From positions 2,852,001 to 2,916,000 of the forward strand of contig NZ_CP119147.1 in NCBI RefSeq assembly GCF_029167645.1: DNA of 64,000 bases, written 5' to 3'. A program made the translations under genes and the position numbers. Below, in pieces: positions 53,031-61,638 of this stretch; positions within the stretch are counted from its first letter, which is position 1, and the number at the start of each line of letters is the position of its first letter. The notes beneath the pieces were generated by a model, which had not been told where the DNA came from, did not search any database, and saw only the letters and a list, made by a program, of their open reading frames with translations. Origin of the DNA: Streptomyces sp. AM 2-1-1 (lineage in GTDB: Bacteria > Actinomycetota > Actinomycetes > Streptomycetales > Streptomycetaceae).

Positions 53031-56000
53031 ATGGGTCGGGTGAGTGACGACGTCGCGTATCTCCGTTTCCCGCACCTCCACCAGGACATGCTCTGCTTCG
53101 CGGCCGAGGACGATCTCTGGGTCGCCCCCCTCGCCGGCGCCGGGCACCGTCCCGGACGGGCGTGGCGGCTGACCGCCGACCGCACCCGGGTCGGCCACCC
53201 GCGCTTCTCCCCCGACGGGAGCGGCATCGCCTACACGACTTGGCGCACCCTCGACCCCGAGATCCACCTCGCCCCCGTCGACGGCGGCCCGGCCCGCCGC
53301 CTCACCCACTGGGGCTCAACCGACGCCCGGGTCTGCGGCTGGACGCCCGACGCCGGCGACGGCGCCCAGATCCTGGCCGTCTCCTCGCACCGCCAGCCGT
53401 TCTCGTACTTCTCCTGGGCCTACAGCGTCCCCACCGACGGCTCCCCCGGGGGCCGGCTCCCCTGGGGGCCGGTCTCCGACATCGCCGTCGCCGACCTCGA
53501 CGGCGAGCGCCGCACCCTGCTGCTCACGGGGACGCCGCCGCACGAGCCGGCCGCCTGGAAGCGGTACCGGGGCGGCGCGACCGGCCGCCTCTGGCTCCAC
53601 GGCCGACGGCTGCTGCCGGACATCGGGGGGCATCTCGACGCCCCGATGTTCGTCGGCCGGCGGATCGCCTTCCTCTCCGACCACCAGGGCGTCGGCAATC
53701 TCTACTCCTGCCTTACGGACGGCACCGACCTGCGCCGCCACACCGACCACGACGCCTTCTACGCCCGCCACGCCTCCAGCGACGGCACCCGCGTCGTCTA
53801 CCAGTGCGCCGGCGACCTCTGGCTGGTCGAGGACCTGGAGGACCCGGCCGCCACCCCCCGGAAGCTGGAGGTACGGCTCGGCGGCCCGCGCACCGGACGC
53901 CGCACCTACCAGGTGCCGGCCGCCAGCCACGTCGGCTCGCTCTCGGTGGACGAGACGGGCCGGGCGAGCGCGGTCAACGTACGCGGTTCGCTGTACTGGC
54001 TCACCCATCGCGACGGCCCGGCGCGCACCATCGCCGACACCCCGGGCGTACGGGTCCGGCTGCCGGAGATGCTCGGCAGCGGCGGCCAGGTCGCCTACGT
54101 CACCGACGCCGACGGCGAGGACGCGGTGGAGATCGCCGCCCTGCCCCGCGCCACCGGCGACCGCCCCACCCGGCGGCTCGCCTCCGGGCAGCTGGGCCGG
54201 GTGCTGGAGATGGTCTCCGACCCGGAGGGCGAGCGCCTCGCCCTCGCCGCGGACGACGGACGGCTGCTGCTCCTGGACACGCGGGACCCCGGCGAGGCGG
54301 ACGCGACGGCGGCGGGCGAGCCGCCCGGGTCGGGGCCCGGCGGGTCCACCCGGGCCGAGGTCTTCCGCGCACGCGCCGCCGGGGTCGCCGAGAAGGCCGG
54401 GGCGGTCGAGGCGACGGCGGTGGCCGCGCTCGCCGAGACCTCGGGGCCGGACGACCCGGAGGAGACGCCGGAGGCCGCGGACCCGGACACCGCCGAGGTG
54501 CCGTCCCCGGCGCCGCCCGCCCGGATCACCGAGCTGATCCGGTCCGTCAACGGCCCCGTCCGCGACCTCGCCTTCTCCCCCGACGGCGCCTGGCTCACCT
54601 GGTCCCACCCGGGCATCGGCCGTTCGCTGCGGCAGATCAAGCTCGCCCGGATCTCCGGTCCGGGCGCCCCGGTGATCGTCGACGTGACCAACGGCCGCTT
54701 CGAGGACGAGAACCCGGTCTTCACGGAGGACGGCAGGTACCTCGCCTTCCTCTCCTGGCGCGGCTTCGACCCGGTGTACGACGTGCACACCGGCGACCTC
54801 TCCTTCCCGCTGGGCTGCCGCCCCTATCTGGTGCCGCTCTCCTCCGCGACCCCCTCGCCGTTCGCGCTTCTGCCGGACGGCCGCCCGGCGGCGGGCGGCC
54901 TCGACCCACTGGACCTGCCCGAGGGCGGTACGGGCGAGGGGACGGCGCCGGTGACCGTCGAATTCGAGGGCTTGGAGAACCGGGTGGCACCGTTCCCGGT
55001 CGCCGCGTCGAAGTACTCCGCGCTACACCCCGTCAGCGGCGGCGGGCTGGTCTGGCTGCGGTGGCCGATCTCCGGCGCGCTCGGCGAGACCTTCGCCAAC
55101 CCGGCGGACATGTCGGGCCGCCCCACGCTGGAGCACTTCAACATCGCCAAGGCCCGCAGGACCGAACTCGTCGACCACCTCGACTGGTTCGCGGTCAGCG
55201 GCGACGCGACCCGGATGGTCGTCATGGACGACGGGGAGTTGCGGGCCGTCCCGTCCAACGAGCCCGGCGACGGCGACTCCACCACCTACCTCGACCTGCG
55301 CCGCATCCTGCACGAGGTGGACCCGGCGGCCGAGTGGCGGCAGGCGTACGACGAGGCGGGCCGCATCATCCGTTCCTACTTCTGGGAGCCGGACATGTGC
55401 GGGATCGACTGGCCGGGGGTGCTCGACCAGTACCGCCCGCTCGTCGAACGCGTCTCCTCGCCCGACGAGTTCGCCGATCTGCTCCGTGAGGTCCTGGGCG
55501 AACTCGGCACCTCGCACGCGTACGTCTCCCCCGCCCGCCGCAACGAGGGCCCCCCGCACTACCAGCGGGCGATCGGCCTGCTCGGCGCCAACCTCGTCTG
55601 CCGGGACGGGGCATGGACCGTCCAGCGGGTGCTCCCCGGCGACTCCTCCGACTCCAAGGCCCGCTCCCCGCTCGCCGGCACGGGCATCCGGGAGGGCGCG
55701 GTCCTCACCCACGTGGACGGCCGCCCCGTCGACCCGCTCACCGGCCCGTACCCGCTGCTGACGGCCGCGGGCGGCACCACGGTCGAGCTGACGTTCGTCC
55801 CGCCGGGCGGCCAGGGGCGACCGCGCCGCGTCGCGATCGTGCCGCTGGTCGACGAACGGCCCCTGCGCTACCAGGACTGGGTGGCCAAGCGCCGTGAGGT
55901 GGTGAGGGAGTTGAGCGGGGGGAAGTGCGGCTACCTGCACATCCCCGACCTCGGGGGTTCCGGCTGGGCGCAGTTCAACCGGGACCTGCGCATGGAGGTG

Positions 56001-56546
56001 TCCCGCCCCGCCCTCATCGTGGACGTACGCGGCAACGCGGGCGGGCACATCAGTGAGCTGGTGGTCGAGAAGCTGACCCGCAGGATCCTGGGCTGGGACC
56101 TGACCCGCAACGCCCAGGCCGTCTCGTACGCCTCCAACGCGCCGCGCGGCCCGGTGGTGGCCCTCGCGGACGAGGCGACCTCCTCCGACGGCGACATGAT
56201 CACCGCCGCGTTCCGGCTGCTGAAGCTGGGGCCGGTGGTGGGGCAGCGCACCTGGGGCGGGGTGGTCGGCATGACCGGGCGCCACCGGCTGGGCGACGGC
56301 ACCGTGATCACGGTGCCGATGAACGCGGCCTGGCTCGACACGTACGGCTGGTCGGTCGAGAACCGCGGCGTCGAGCCGGACATCGAGGCGCTGCGCACCC
56401 CGCTCGACTGGGCGGAGGGCCGGCACGCGGTTCTGGACGACGCGGTGCGGCTCGCCCTGGAGCTGCTGGAGGAGCAGCCGGCCGCGACCCCGCCGACGTA
56501 CGACGCCGTACCGGACCTGCGCCGGCCGCCGCTTCCGCCGAGGTGA
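53031..56546 (+). CDS. Tricorn-type protease (S41 family)
   Basis: The protein has 1171 residues. The N-terminal half has WD/propeller repeats (HPRFSPDGSGIAY, DLAFSPDGAWLTWSHPG) forming the beta6 and beta7 propellers. It is interrupted at about 420-500 by an acidic Ala/Pro-rich insertion. The C-terminal half holds the C1 helical domain, a PDZ domain (GIREGAVLTHVDGRPV) and the S41 core. GELGTSHAYV supplies the His and DEATSSDGDMITAAF the nucleophile Ser. VDVRGNAGGH is also conserved. It degrades oligopeptides downstream of the proteasome, in the cytoplasm. The start is ATG 53031 or GTG 53040, and neither has a strong ribosome binding site. Confidence 0.9.
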   Translation: MGRVSDDVAYLRFPHLHQDMLCFAAEDDLWVAPLAGAGHRPGRAWRLTADRTRVGHPRFSPDGSGIAYTTWRTLDPEIHLAPVDGGPARRLTHWGSTDARVCGWTPDAGDGAQILAVSSHRQPFSYFSWAYSVPTDGSPGGRLPWGPVSDIAVADLDGERRTLLLTGTPPHEPAAWKRYRGGATGRLWLHGRRLLPDIGGHLDAPMFVGRRIAFLSDHQGVGNLYSCLTDGTDLRRHTDHDAFYARHASSDGTRVVYQCAGDLWLVEDLEDPAATPRKLEVRLGGPRTGRRTYQVPAASHVGSLSVDETGRASAVNVRGSLYWLTHRDGPARTIADTPGVRVRLPEMLGSGGQVAYVTDADGEDAVEIAALPRATGDRPTRRLASGQLGRVLEMVSDPEGERLALAADDGRLLLLDTRDPGEADATAAGEPPGSGPGGSTRAEVFRARAAGVAEKAGAVEATAVAALAETSGPDDPEETPEAADPDTAEVPSPAPPARITELIRSVNGPVRDLAFSPDGAWLTWSHPGIGRSLRQIKLARISGPGAPVIVDVTNGRFEDENPVFTEDGRYLAFLSWRGFDPVYDVHTGDLSFPLGCRPYLVPLSSATPSPFALLPDGRPAAGGLDPLDLPEGGTGEGTAPVTVEFEGLENRVAPFPVAASKYSALHPVSGGGLVWLRWPISGALGETFANPADMSGRPTLEHFNIAKARRTELVDHLDWFAVSGDATRMVVMDDGELRAVPSNEPGDGDSTTYLDLRRILHEVDPAAEWRQAYDEAGRIIRSYFWEPDMCGIDWPGVLDQYRPLVERVSSPDEFADLLREVLGELGTSHAYVSPARRNEGPPHYQRAIGLLGANLVCRDGAWTVQRVLPGDSSDSKARSPLAGTGIREGAVLTHVDGRPVDPLTGPYPLLTAAGGTTVELTFVPPGGQGRPRRVAIVPLVDERPLRYQDWVAKRREVVRELSGGKCGYLHIPDLGGSGWAQFNRDLRMEVSRPALIVDVRGNAGGHISELVVEKLTRRILGWDLTRNAQAVSYASNAPRGPVVALADEATSSDGDMITAAFRLLKLGPVVGQRTWGGVVGMTGRHRLGDGTVITVPMNAAWLDTYGWSVENRGVEPDIEALRTPLDWAEGRHAVLDDAVRLALELLEEQPAATPPTYDAVPDLRRPPLPPR

Positions 56547-56640
56547 GGCGGGTGCCCCGGCTTCCGCCGCGGTGAGGCGGGTGCTCCGGCGGGCCCGCCT
56601 CGGCCGGGTGCACGGCCGGGGCCGCAGGGGGTGAGCACGC

Positions 56641-56680
56641 CGAAGGGGCGCACCCGGTCGTCCGGGAATGCGCCCCTTCG
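56641..56680. terminator. Bidirectional terminator
   Basis: CGAAGGGGCGCA (56641-56652) and TGCGCCCCTTCG (56669-56680) are exact complements. The loop contains CCCGG/CCGGG, extending the stem. It lies between the protease and the small hydrophilic gene. Confidence 0.85.
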
Positions 56681-56718
56681 TGGTCGGACCGGCCGGAGCC
56701 GGCCCGGGCCTCGGCCCG

Positions 56719-56931
56719 TCAGCGGTCGAAGCGCTCGCGGGCCTGGTCGGCCGCGTCGTCCGCCCGGTCGCGGAGACCCGCCTTCCCGTCGCCCCGGTCG
56801 CCGGCGTCCTTGGCGCGGTCGCCGGCGTCCTTGGCGCGGTCGCCGGCGGCGTCCTTGCCCTTGTCCGACTTCTGCTTGGCCTGGTCGGCGAGTTCCTGCG
56901 CCTTGTCCTTGAACTGGTCTGCGATACCCAT
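56719..56931 (-). CDS. Small hydrophilic helical protein (CsbD/stress-type)
   Basis: The protein has 70 residues, almost entirely charged and Ala-rich (MGIADQFKDKAQELADQAKQ), with GDRAKDA repeated in tandem, and predicted to be one long amphipathic helix. Such small proteins in Streptomyces resemble CsbD-like or LEA-type stress proteins. The assignment is by composition only. AGGAG lies 8 nt before the ATG. The internal 21-bp tandem repeat is in frame. Confidence 0.65.
   Translation of the reverse strand: MGIADQFKDKAQELADQAKQKSDKGKDAAGDRAKDAGDRAKDAGDRGDGKAGLRDRADDAADQARERFDR
56800..56841. repeat. 21-bp in-frame tandem repeat
   Basis: The unit GCCGGCGTCCTTGGCGCGGTC (21 nt; 56800-56820) is repeated exactly at 56821-56841 and encodes the GDRAKDA units of the small helical protein. 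Confidence 0.85.
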
Positions 56932-57051
56932 GCTGTTCACTCCTGTGGGATGCGTGGGGCCAGGGGGGACCGCCCCGCGGGGTGGCCTCGCCCAGCCTCG
57001 CACGACAGGACATACGACGCATTTTGATCATTGGTGCACGGTGGCGGCGGC

Positions 57052-57936
57052 TCAGTGGCGCGGGGCGCGTGCCTCCGTGTCGGCCGCTCCGCCGGCTCCC
57101 ACCAGCCCCTTGGGAATGGAGTCGAGCCGGGGGGCGAACCGTTTCATCTCCCGGGCGCCGACGGTGCCGATGAGCGTCGGCAGGTAGCCGCGCACCGACT
57201 GCATGCCGCGCAGCCACCACTGGGCGTAGACGTGCGAGGAGCGCCGCTCGATGCCGGCCACGATCCGGTCGACCGCCGGGCCCAGCGGGTAGGTGCGGTT
57301 GGTGGGCCAGGGCAGCCGGCCGCGCAGCTCCCGCATCACCTCGTCCTGGTCGGCGCCGCGCACCATGTCGGTGTCGGTCCAGGAGAGGTAGCCGACGCCG
57401 ACCCGCACACCCCGGTAGCCGACCTCGGCCCGCAGGCTGTGCGCGAACGCCTCGACACCCGACTTGGAGGCGCAGTACGCGCTCATCATGGGCGCGGGGG
57501 TGATCGCGGCGAGGGAAGCTATCTGGAGGAAGTACCCCCGGCTCTCCATCAGTACGGGCAGGAACGCCCGGCCGGTCACCGCGCTGCCGATCAGGTTGAC
57601 CTCGATCACCCGCCGCCAGGCCACCGGGTCGGAGTCGACGAACGGGCCGCCGGTGGCGACCCCGGCGTTGGCGACGACCACGTCCACCTTGCCGAAGCGC
57701 GCCTTGACCTCCTGGGCGACGCGCGCCATCTCCTCGTGGTCGGTGACGTCCGCGTACCAGTGGCCGCTCTCCCCGTGGAGCCGCTCCGAGACCTGCTTCA
57801 GCTCTTCCGGCTCCAGGCCGACCAGGGCCAGCGTGGCGCCGCGCGCGGAGAGTTTGCGCGCGAGCAGCTCGCCCACGCCCCGGGCCGCTCCGGTGACGAC
57901 GACGACCTGTCCTTCGAGGCTCCTACCGGCGCTCAT
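57052..57936 (-). CDS. Short-chain dehydrogenase (third gene of the monooxygenase operon)
   Basis: The protein has 294 residues. It shows TGAARGVGELLARKL, VVANAGVATGGPF, the catalytic Ser in LQIASLAAI and Tyr/Lys in YCASKSGVEAFA. The C-terminal third (YAQWWLRGMQSVRGYLP and beyond) is longer than in classical SDRs and could associate with membranes. It probably oxidises or reduces a product of the adjacent monooxygenase and hydrolase. It overlaps the hydrolase stop by ATGA. Confidence 0.87.
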   Translation of the reverse strand: MSAGRSLEGQVVVVTGAARGVGELLARKLSARGATLALVGLEPEELKQVSERLHGESGHWYADVTDHEEMARVAQEVKARFGKVDVVVANAGVATGGPFVDSDPVAWRRVIEVNLIGSAVTGRAFLPVLMESRGYFLQIASLAAITPAPMMSAYCASKSGVEAFAHSLRAEVGYRGVRVGVGYLSWTDTDMVRGADQDEVMRELRGRLPWPTNRTYPLGPAVDRIVAGIERRSSHVYAQWWLRGMQSVRGYLPTLIGTVGAREMKRFAPRLDSIPKGLVGAGGAADTEARAPRH

Positions 57937-58865
57937 GCGACATCCTCCTTCTCGGTCGTCGCGGTCCCGGTGAGGTGACCGGCGACGAGTTCGCGGATCT
58001 TGGCGGTGACGGCTTCGGGTGCTTCGAGCGGCGTCATGTGCCCCATCCCGGGCAATTCGGTGAGACCGAGGCACTCCGGCAGGGCGGCGGCGAGCGCACG
58101 GGCGTGCGCGGGCGGGGTCATCCGGTCCTCGCGGCCCACCAGCACCGCGGTCGGCACCCGCAACTCGGGCACGTTGAGGTCCAGATCGAGGTCGGAGAGC
58201 ACATGGCCCCACGCGGTGCGGGCCTTGGCGGGGCAGGCGTGCACGATCCGCGCGCAGATCTCCACCCGCTCGGGCGGCGAAGCGGGGCCCATCGTGGCGT
58301 ACTTGAGGAGCTTGCGGGTGACGGGCGTGACCGGCCCCAGCGGGAAGGGCGCCCCGAGGATCGCCCGGGTCCCCCGGGTACGGGCGGCCCCCTTCGGCAG
58401 CGGAAGGACCCGGGACTCCGCCGCCAGCCGCCCACTGCCGGTGCTGCACAGCAGGACGGCGGCGGCGTGCTCCCGGAAGCCGGGGCGGCGGGCTGCGGCC
58501 ATCATCGTCATCCCGCCCATGGAGTGCCCCGCCAGCACCGCCTTGCGGCCGGGCGCGAGGGTGGCGGCGAGCACCGCTTCCAGGTCGTCGGCGAGGGCGT
58601 CCGTGCTGTGGCCGCCGGGGCCGACGTCGGGGCTCCCGCCGTGTCCGCGCTGGTCGTAGGCGATGACCCGGTGGTCGACGGCGAGGTCGGCGATCTGGGC
58701 GGCCCAGAAGCGGGTGCTGCAGGTCCAGCCGTGCGCGAGGACGACCGCGGGCGCCTCCTCGGGGCCGTGCAGTTCGACGTGGACGCGGGAGCCGTCGGCG
58801 GAGACGGCGAAGAGCGTCCGCGCCGGTACGGGGGCGGGGGTACCGGGATTCGGTCGTGCGCTCAT
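57933..58865 (-). CDS. Alpha/beta hydrolase
   Basis: The protein has 310 residues. The core strand VVLAHGWTCSTRFWAAQI carries the oxyanion-hole HG. VIAYDQRGHGGS follows, and the nucleophile elbow is AGHSMGG with Ser near residue 123. The acid is Asp in VGREDRMTPPAHA and the His is in GMGHMTPLEAP. It hydrolyses an ester, which could be the Baeyer-Villiger product of the preceding enzyme. It is in the middle of a three-gene operon with 4-nt overlaps on both sides. Confidence 0.88.
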   Translation of the reverse strand: MSARPNPGTPAPVPARTLFAVSADGSRVHVELHGPEEAPAVVLAHGWTCSTRFWAAQIADLAVDHRVIAYDQRGHGGSPDVGPGGHSTDALADDLEAVLAATLAPGRKAVLAGHSMGGMTMMAAARRPGFREHAAAVLLCSTGSGRLAAESRVLPLPKGAARTRGTRAILGAPFPLGPVTPVTRKLLKYATMGPASPPERVEICARIVHACPAKARTAWGHVLSDLDLDLNVPELRVPTAVLVGREDRMTPPAHARALAAALPECLGLTELPGMGHMTPLEAPEAVTAKIRELVAGHLTGTATTEKEDVA

Positions 58866-60511
58866 CGGGTGGCCTCCTCGGTCACGGGCCGGTCCGGTCC
58901 GGCGTTCTTCGCGTGCGGTACTGCCCGGGGTGCTGCGTTCGGTGCCGCCGCGGGTTCCTGGGCCGCCTGCGGGGCCCCGCCGGGCGTCCAGGACCCGCCG
59001 GACCTCTGCGCGACCACCGTAGGCGGCCGGGCGGTCGCGGGGGCGCGGATCACGTCGTACTCCGCCAGATCGACTGACCTGGTGGCGCGGCGGAAGTCGG
59101 CTGTGGTACCCGGCCAGACGGTGGTGTTGCGGCCGTTCTCGTCCAGGTACCAGCTGGTGCAGCCGCCGGTGTTCCACACGGTGCGCTTCATCCGCTGCTG
59201 CACCCGGTCGTTCCAGCCGTCCACCGCGGCCGGCCGGGCGGCGAGCGCGGTGCCGGCACCGAGGACCTTCAACTGCCGCAGGTAGTCGGCCATGTAGTTC
59301 AGCTGGGACTCGATCATGAGGATCATCGAGGAGTTCCCGAGCCCGGTGTTGGGGCCGATGATGGTCATCCAGTTGGGGAAGCCGGCGGCGGTCGCGCCGC
59401 GCAGCGAGCGCATGCCGCCCTTCCAGGTCTCGGCGAGGGTGGTGCCGTCGGCGCCGACGACCCGTTCGGCGATCGGCATGTCGGTGACGTGGAAGCCGGT
59501 GCCGAAGACGATCGCGTCGGCCTCGGTCTCCGTACCGTCCGACGCGACCAGCGTCGATCCGCGCACCTCGGCGAGGCCGGAGGCGACCACGTCGACATTG
59601 GGCCGGGCGAGCGCCGGGTAGTAGGTGCTGGAGAGCAGGATGCGCTTGCACCCGATGCGGTACGAAGGGGTCAGCTTGGCGCGGAGCGCCGGGTCCTTGA
59701 TCGCCCGGGCCATGCCGGCCTTGGCTATCGACTCGATCAGGCCGAGGCCGTCGGGGTACTTCGTGAAGGCGCTGACCTGCAGCTCCCTTATGCCCCAGAG
59801 CAGTCCGCGCCGTGCGGTGCCGGTGACCGGGACGGTGCGGTGCAGCCACCGCTCCGCCTTGCCGATGGCCCGGTCGGCGCGCGGCATCACCCAGGGCGGG
59901 GTGCGCTGGAAGAGCGTCAGCCTGCCCACCCGGGGCTGGATGGCGGGCACGATCTGGATGGCGGAGGCACCGGTGCCGATCATCGCGACGCGCTTGCCGG
60001 TCAGGTCGTAGTCGTGGTTCCAGCGGGCGGAGTGGAAGACCTCGCCCGGGAAGGTGTCGAGCCCGGGGACGTCCGGCATCTTCGGGTCGGAGAGCGGTCC
60101 GGTCGCGGAGACGACGACGTCCGCGACGATCGTCGAGCCGTTGGCCGTCTCGATGACCCAGTTGAACGCCTCGGTGTCCCAACGCATCACGGTGACTTCG
60201 TGGTTGAGCCTCAGGTGCGGACGGATGCCGAAGGTGTCGGCCACCCGCTCCAGGTACGCACGTATGTGCTCCTGGCCGGAGAAGGTGCGCGGCCACTCGG
60301 AGTTGGGGGCGAAGGAGAAGGAGTAGAGGTGCGAGGGCACGTCGCAGGCGCACCCGGGGTACGTGTTGTCGCGCCAGGTACCCCCCACCGAGCCGGCCCG
60401 CTCCAGGACGACGAAGTCGGTGATGCCCTCGCGGCGCAGCCGGACCGCGGCCCCGAGGCCCCCGAATCCGGATCCGATCACCGCCACCCGTACGTGCTCG
60501 TGCTGGGCCAT
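58862..60511 (-). CDS. Flavin monooxygenase, Baeyer-Villiger type
   Basis: The protein has 549 residues. The FAD loop is VIGSGFGGLGAAVRL and the NADPH loop is MIGTGASAIQIVPAI near 185. Between them the BVMO fingerprint FxGxxxHxxxW appears in FPGEVFHSARWNHDYDL. Late segments such as IGPNTGLGNSSMILMIESQL and TVWNTGGCTSWYLDENGRNT match the EtaA/MymA group. It inserts oxygen next to ketones or oxidises S/N-compounds using NADPH and O2. The Ala/Pro-rich 60-residue tail is extra. GGGGAGG lies 7 nt before the ATG. It is divergent from a MerR gene. Confidence 0.9.
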   Translation of the reverse strand: MAQHEHVRVAVIGSGFGGLGAAVRLRREGITDFVVLERAGSVGGTWRDNTYPGCACDVPSHLYSFSFAPNSEWPRTFSGQEHIRAYLERVADTFGIRPHLRLNHEVTVMRWDTEAFNWVIETANGSTIVADVVVSATGPLSDPKMPDVPGLDTFPGEVFHSARWNHDYDLTGKRVAMIGTGASAIQIVPAIQPRVGRLTLFQRTPPWVMPRADRAIGKAERWLHRTVPVTGTARRGLLWGIRELQVSAFTKYPDGLGLIESIAKAGMARAIKDPALRAKLTPSYRIGCKRILLSSTYYPALARPNVDVVASGLAEVRGSTLVASDGTETEADAIVFGTGFHVTDMPIAERVVGADGTTLAETWKGGMRSLRGATAAGFPNWMTIIGPNTGLGNSSMILMIESQLNYMADYLRQLKVLGAGTALAARPAAVDGWNDRVQQRMKRTVWNTGGCTSWYLDENGRNTTVWPGTTADFRRATRSVDLAEYDVIRAPATARPPTVVAQRSGGSWTPGGAPQAAQEPAAAPNAAPRAVPHAKNAGPDRPVTEEATR

Positions 60512-60544
60512 GCTGCCGCCTCCCCGAGGTACGCCATTCGACGC

Positions 60545-60629
60545 TGCCAGCAATCACTGGCACCTTTCGGAGGGTAGAGCAGCCCCGTACCGATGGGTAG
60601 AGGGCGGGACAAGGAAGTTACCGGCGGTA
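60545..60629. promoter_or_regulatory. Dyads between the monooxygenase operon and merR
   Basis: TGCCAG-CAATCA-CTGGCA (60545-60562) and TACCG-G-CGGTA (60619-60629) are perfect inverted repeats in the 136-nt divergent gap. Either could bind the MerR regulator. The second is closest to the merR start. Confidence 0.5.
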
Positions 60630-60647
60630 CGACATAAGGTTCGCTCT

Positions 60648-61334
60648 GTGGCCGAAGGACATGAGCAACGCGAATACCGCATGGAGGAGCTGGCCGAGGA
60701 GGCCGGCATCACCGTGCGGACCCTGCGCTTCTACCGCGAGCGCGGACTCATCCCGCCGCCCCGCCGCGAGGGACGCATCACCTGGTACGACAGCCACCAC
60801 CTGGCACGACTGCGCACCATCACCGGCCTGTTGGAGCGCGGCCACACCCTCAACGGCATCGCCGACCTCGCCGCGACCTTCGACAGCGGACGCGATGTCG
60901 CCGAGGTCCTCGGCCTCGGCGAGCCCACCGAGGAGACCCCGGTCCGGCTGACTCCGGAACAGCTCGCCGACTATTTCGAGGGCGAAGTCACACCGGAGAA
61001 CCTCGCCACCGCCCTCGACCTCGGCTACCTCGCCACCGACGGCGACGAGATCGTCCACATCAGCCGTCGCCTGTTGGAGGTATCCGCGGAACTGGTGCGC
61101 GAAGGCGTCCCGCTCGCCACCGTCCTCTCCACCGGCCGCCGCATCCGCGAGCACGCCGAGTCGCTGGCCGAGATCTTCGTCCGCGTCATCCAGGTGCACG
61201 CGGCGGACAGCCCGATCGACAAACTCCGCCCACTGGCCCGCGCCGTGGTGGACGCGGAGCTCTCGATGGCCCTGGACCGGCGGCTGCGCGAGAGCGACGA
61301 GGGCGGGCCGGGGGCGGGCGCAACCCCGGAGTAG
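60648..61334 (+). CDS. MerR family regulator
   Basis: The protein has 228 residues. The N-terminal HTH and wing are EYRMEELAEEAGITVRTLRF and YRERGLIPPPRREGRITWYD. The central linker and the C-terminal effector domain (ELVREGVPLATVLSTGRRIR) lack metal-ligand cysteines, so an organic effector is expected. It is divergent from the three-gene monooxygenase operon that it probably activates. The GTG start has AAGG 8 nt upstream. Confidence 0.87.
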   Translation: MAEGHEQREYRMEELAEEAGITVRTLRFYRERGLIPPPRREGRITWYDSHHLARLRTITGLLERGHTLNGIADLAATFDSGRDVAEVLGLGEPTEETPVRLTPEQLADYFEGEVTPENLATALDLGYLATDGDEIVHISRRLLEVSAELVREGVPLATVLSTGRRIREHAESLAEIFVRVIQVHAADSPIDKLRPLARAVVDAELSMALDRRLRESDEGGPGAGATPE

Positions 61335-61456
61335 GCGCTCCGGGACCGCGCCCGGGGTGTGGGGCGCCAACCGGATCACGCCCACGCGGGCTGCGGCGCG
61401 GACCTGTTGACCGTCCGAGCCGATCGCGACCCGCGGCGGCCCGTTCCCTCACCCAC

Positions 61457-61625
61457 CTACCGAGACGCGCGCCGCTCCACGAGATGCTGGACACGCAGCC
61501 GCTGCGTGCGGTGCGGGGAGCGAGCCGATCTCCTCGGATGCCACGAAGCGGAACTCCGCGCTCTCGTCCGTGCCGCCCGACACCCTCCGCGCGCAGGGCG
61601 CGCGGCGCCCCCACAGCGATGGTGA
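61457..61625 (-). pseudogene. Decayed C-terminal remnant of a Nudix-type hydrolase
   Basis: On the minus strand one frame reads GGTDESAEFRFVASEEIGSL and, after a shift around CTCCCC, the next frame continues PHRTQRLRVQHLVERRASR before a TAG. Joined, this resembles the C-terminal end of Streptomyces Nudix hydrolases (acidic strand, then a helix with RLRxxHxxxRR). No Nudix box or N-terminal part is present upstream, where xth now ends. It appears frameshifted, truncated and non-functional. The rest of the 300-nt gap (61335-61456) holds nothing recognisable. Confidence 0.5.
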
Positions 61626-61638
61626 GCGCACTCCGCCC

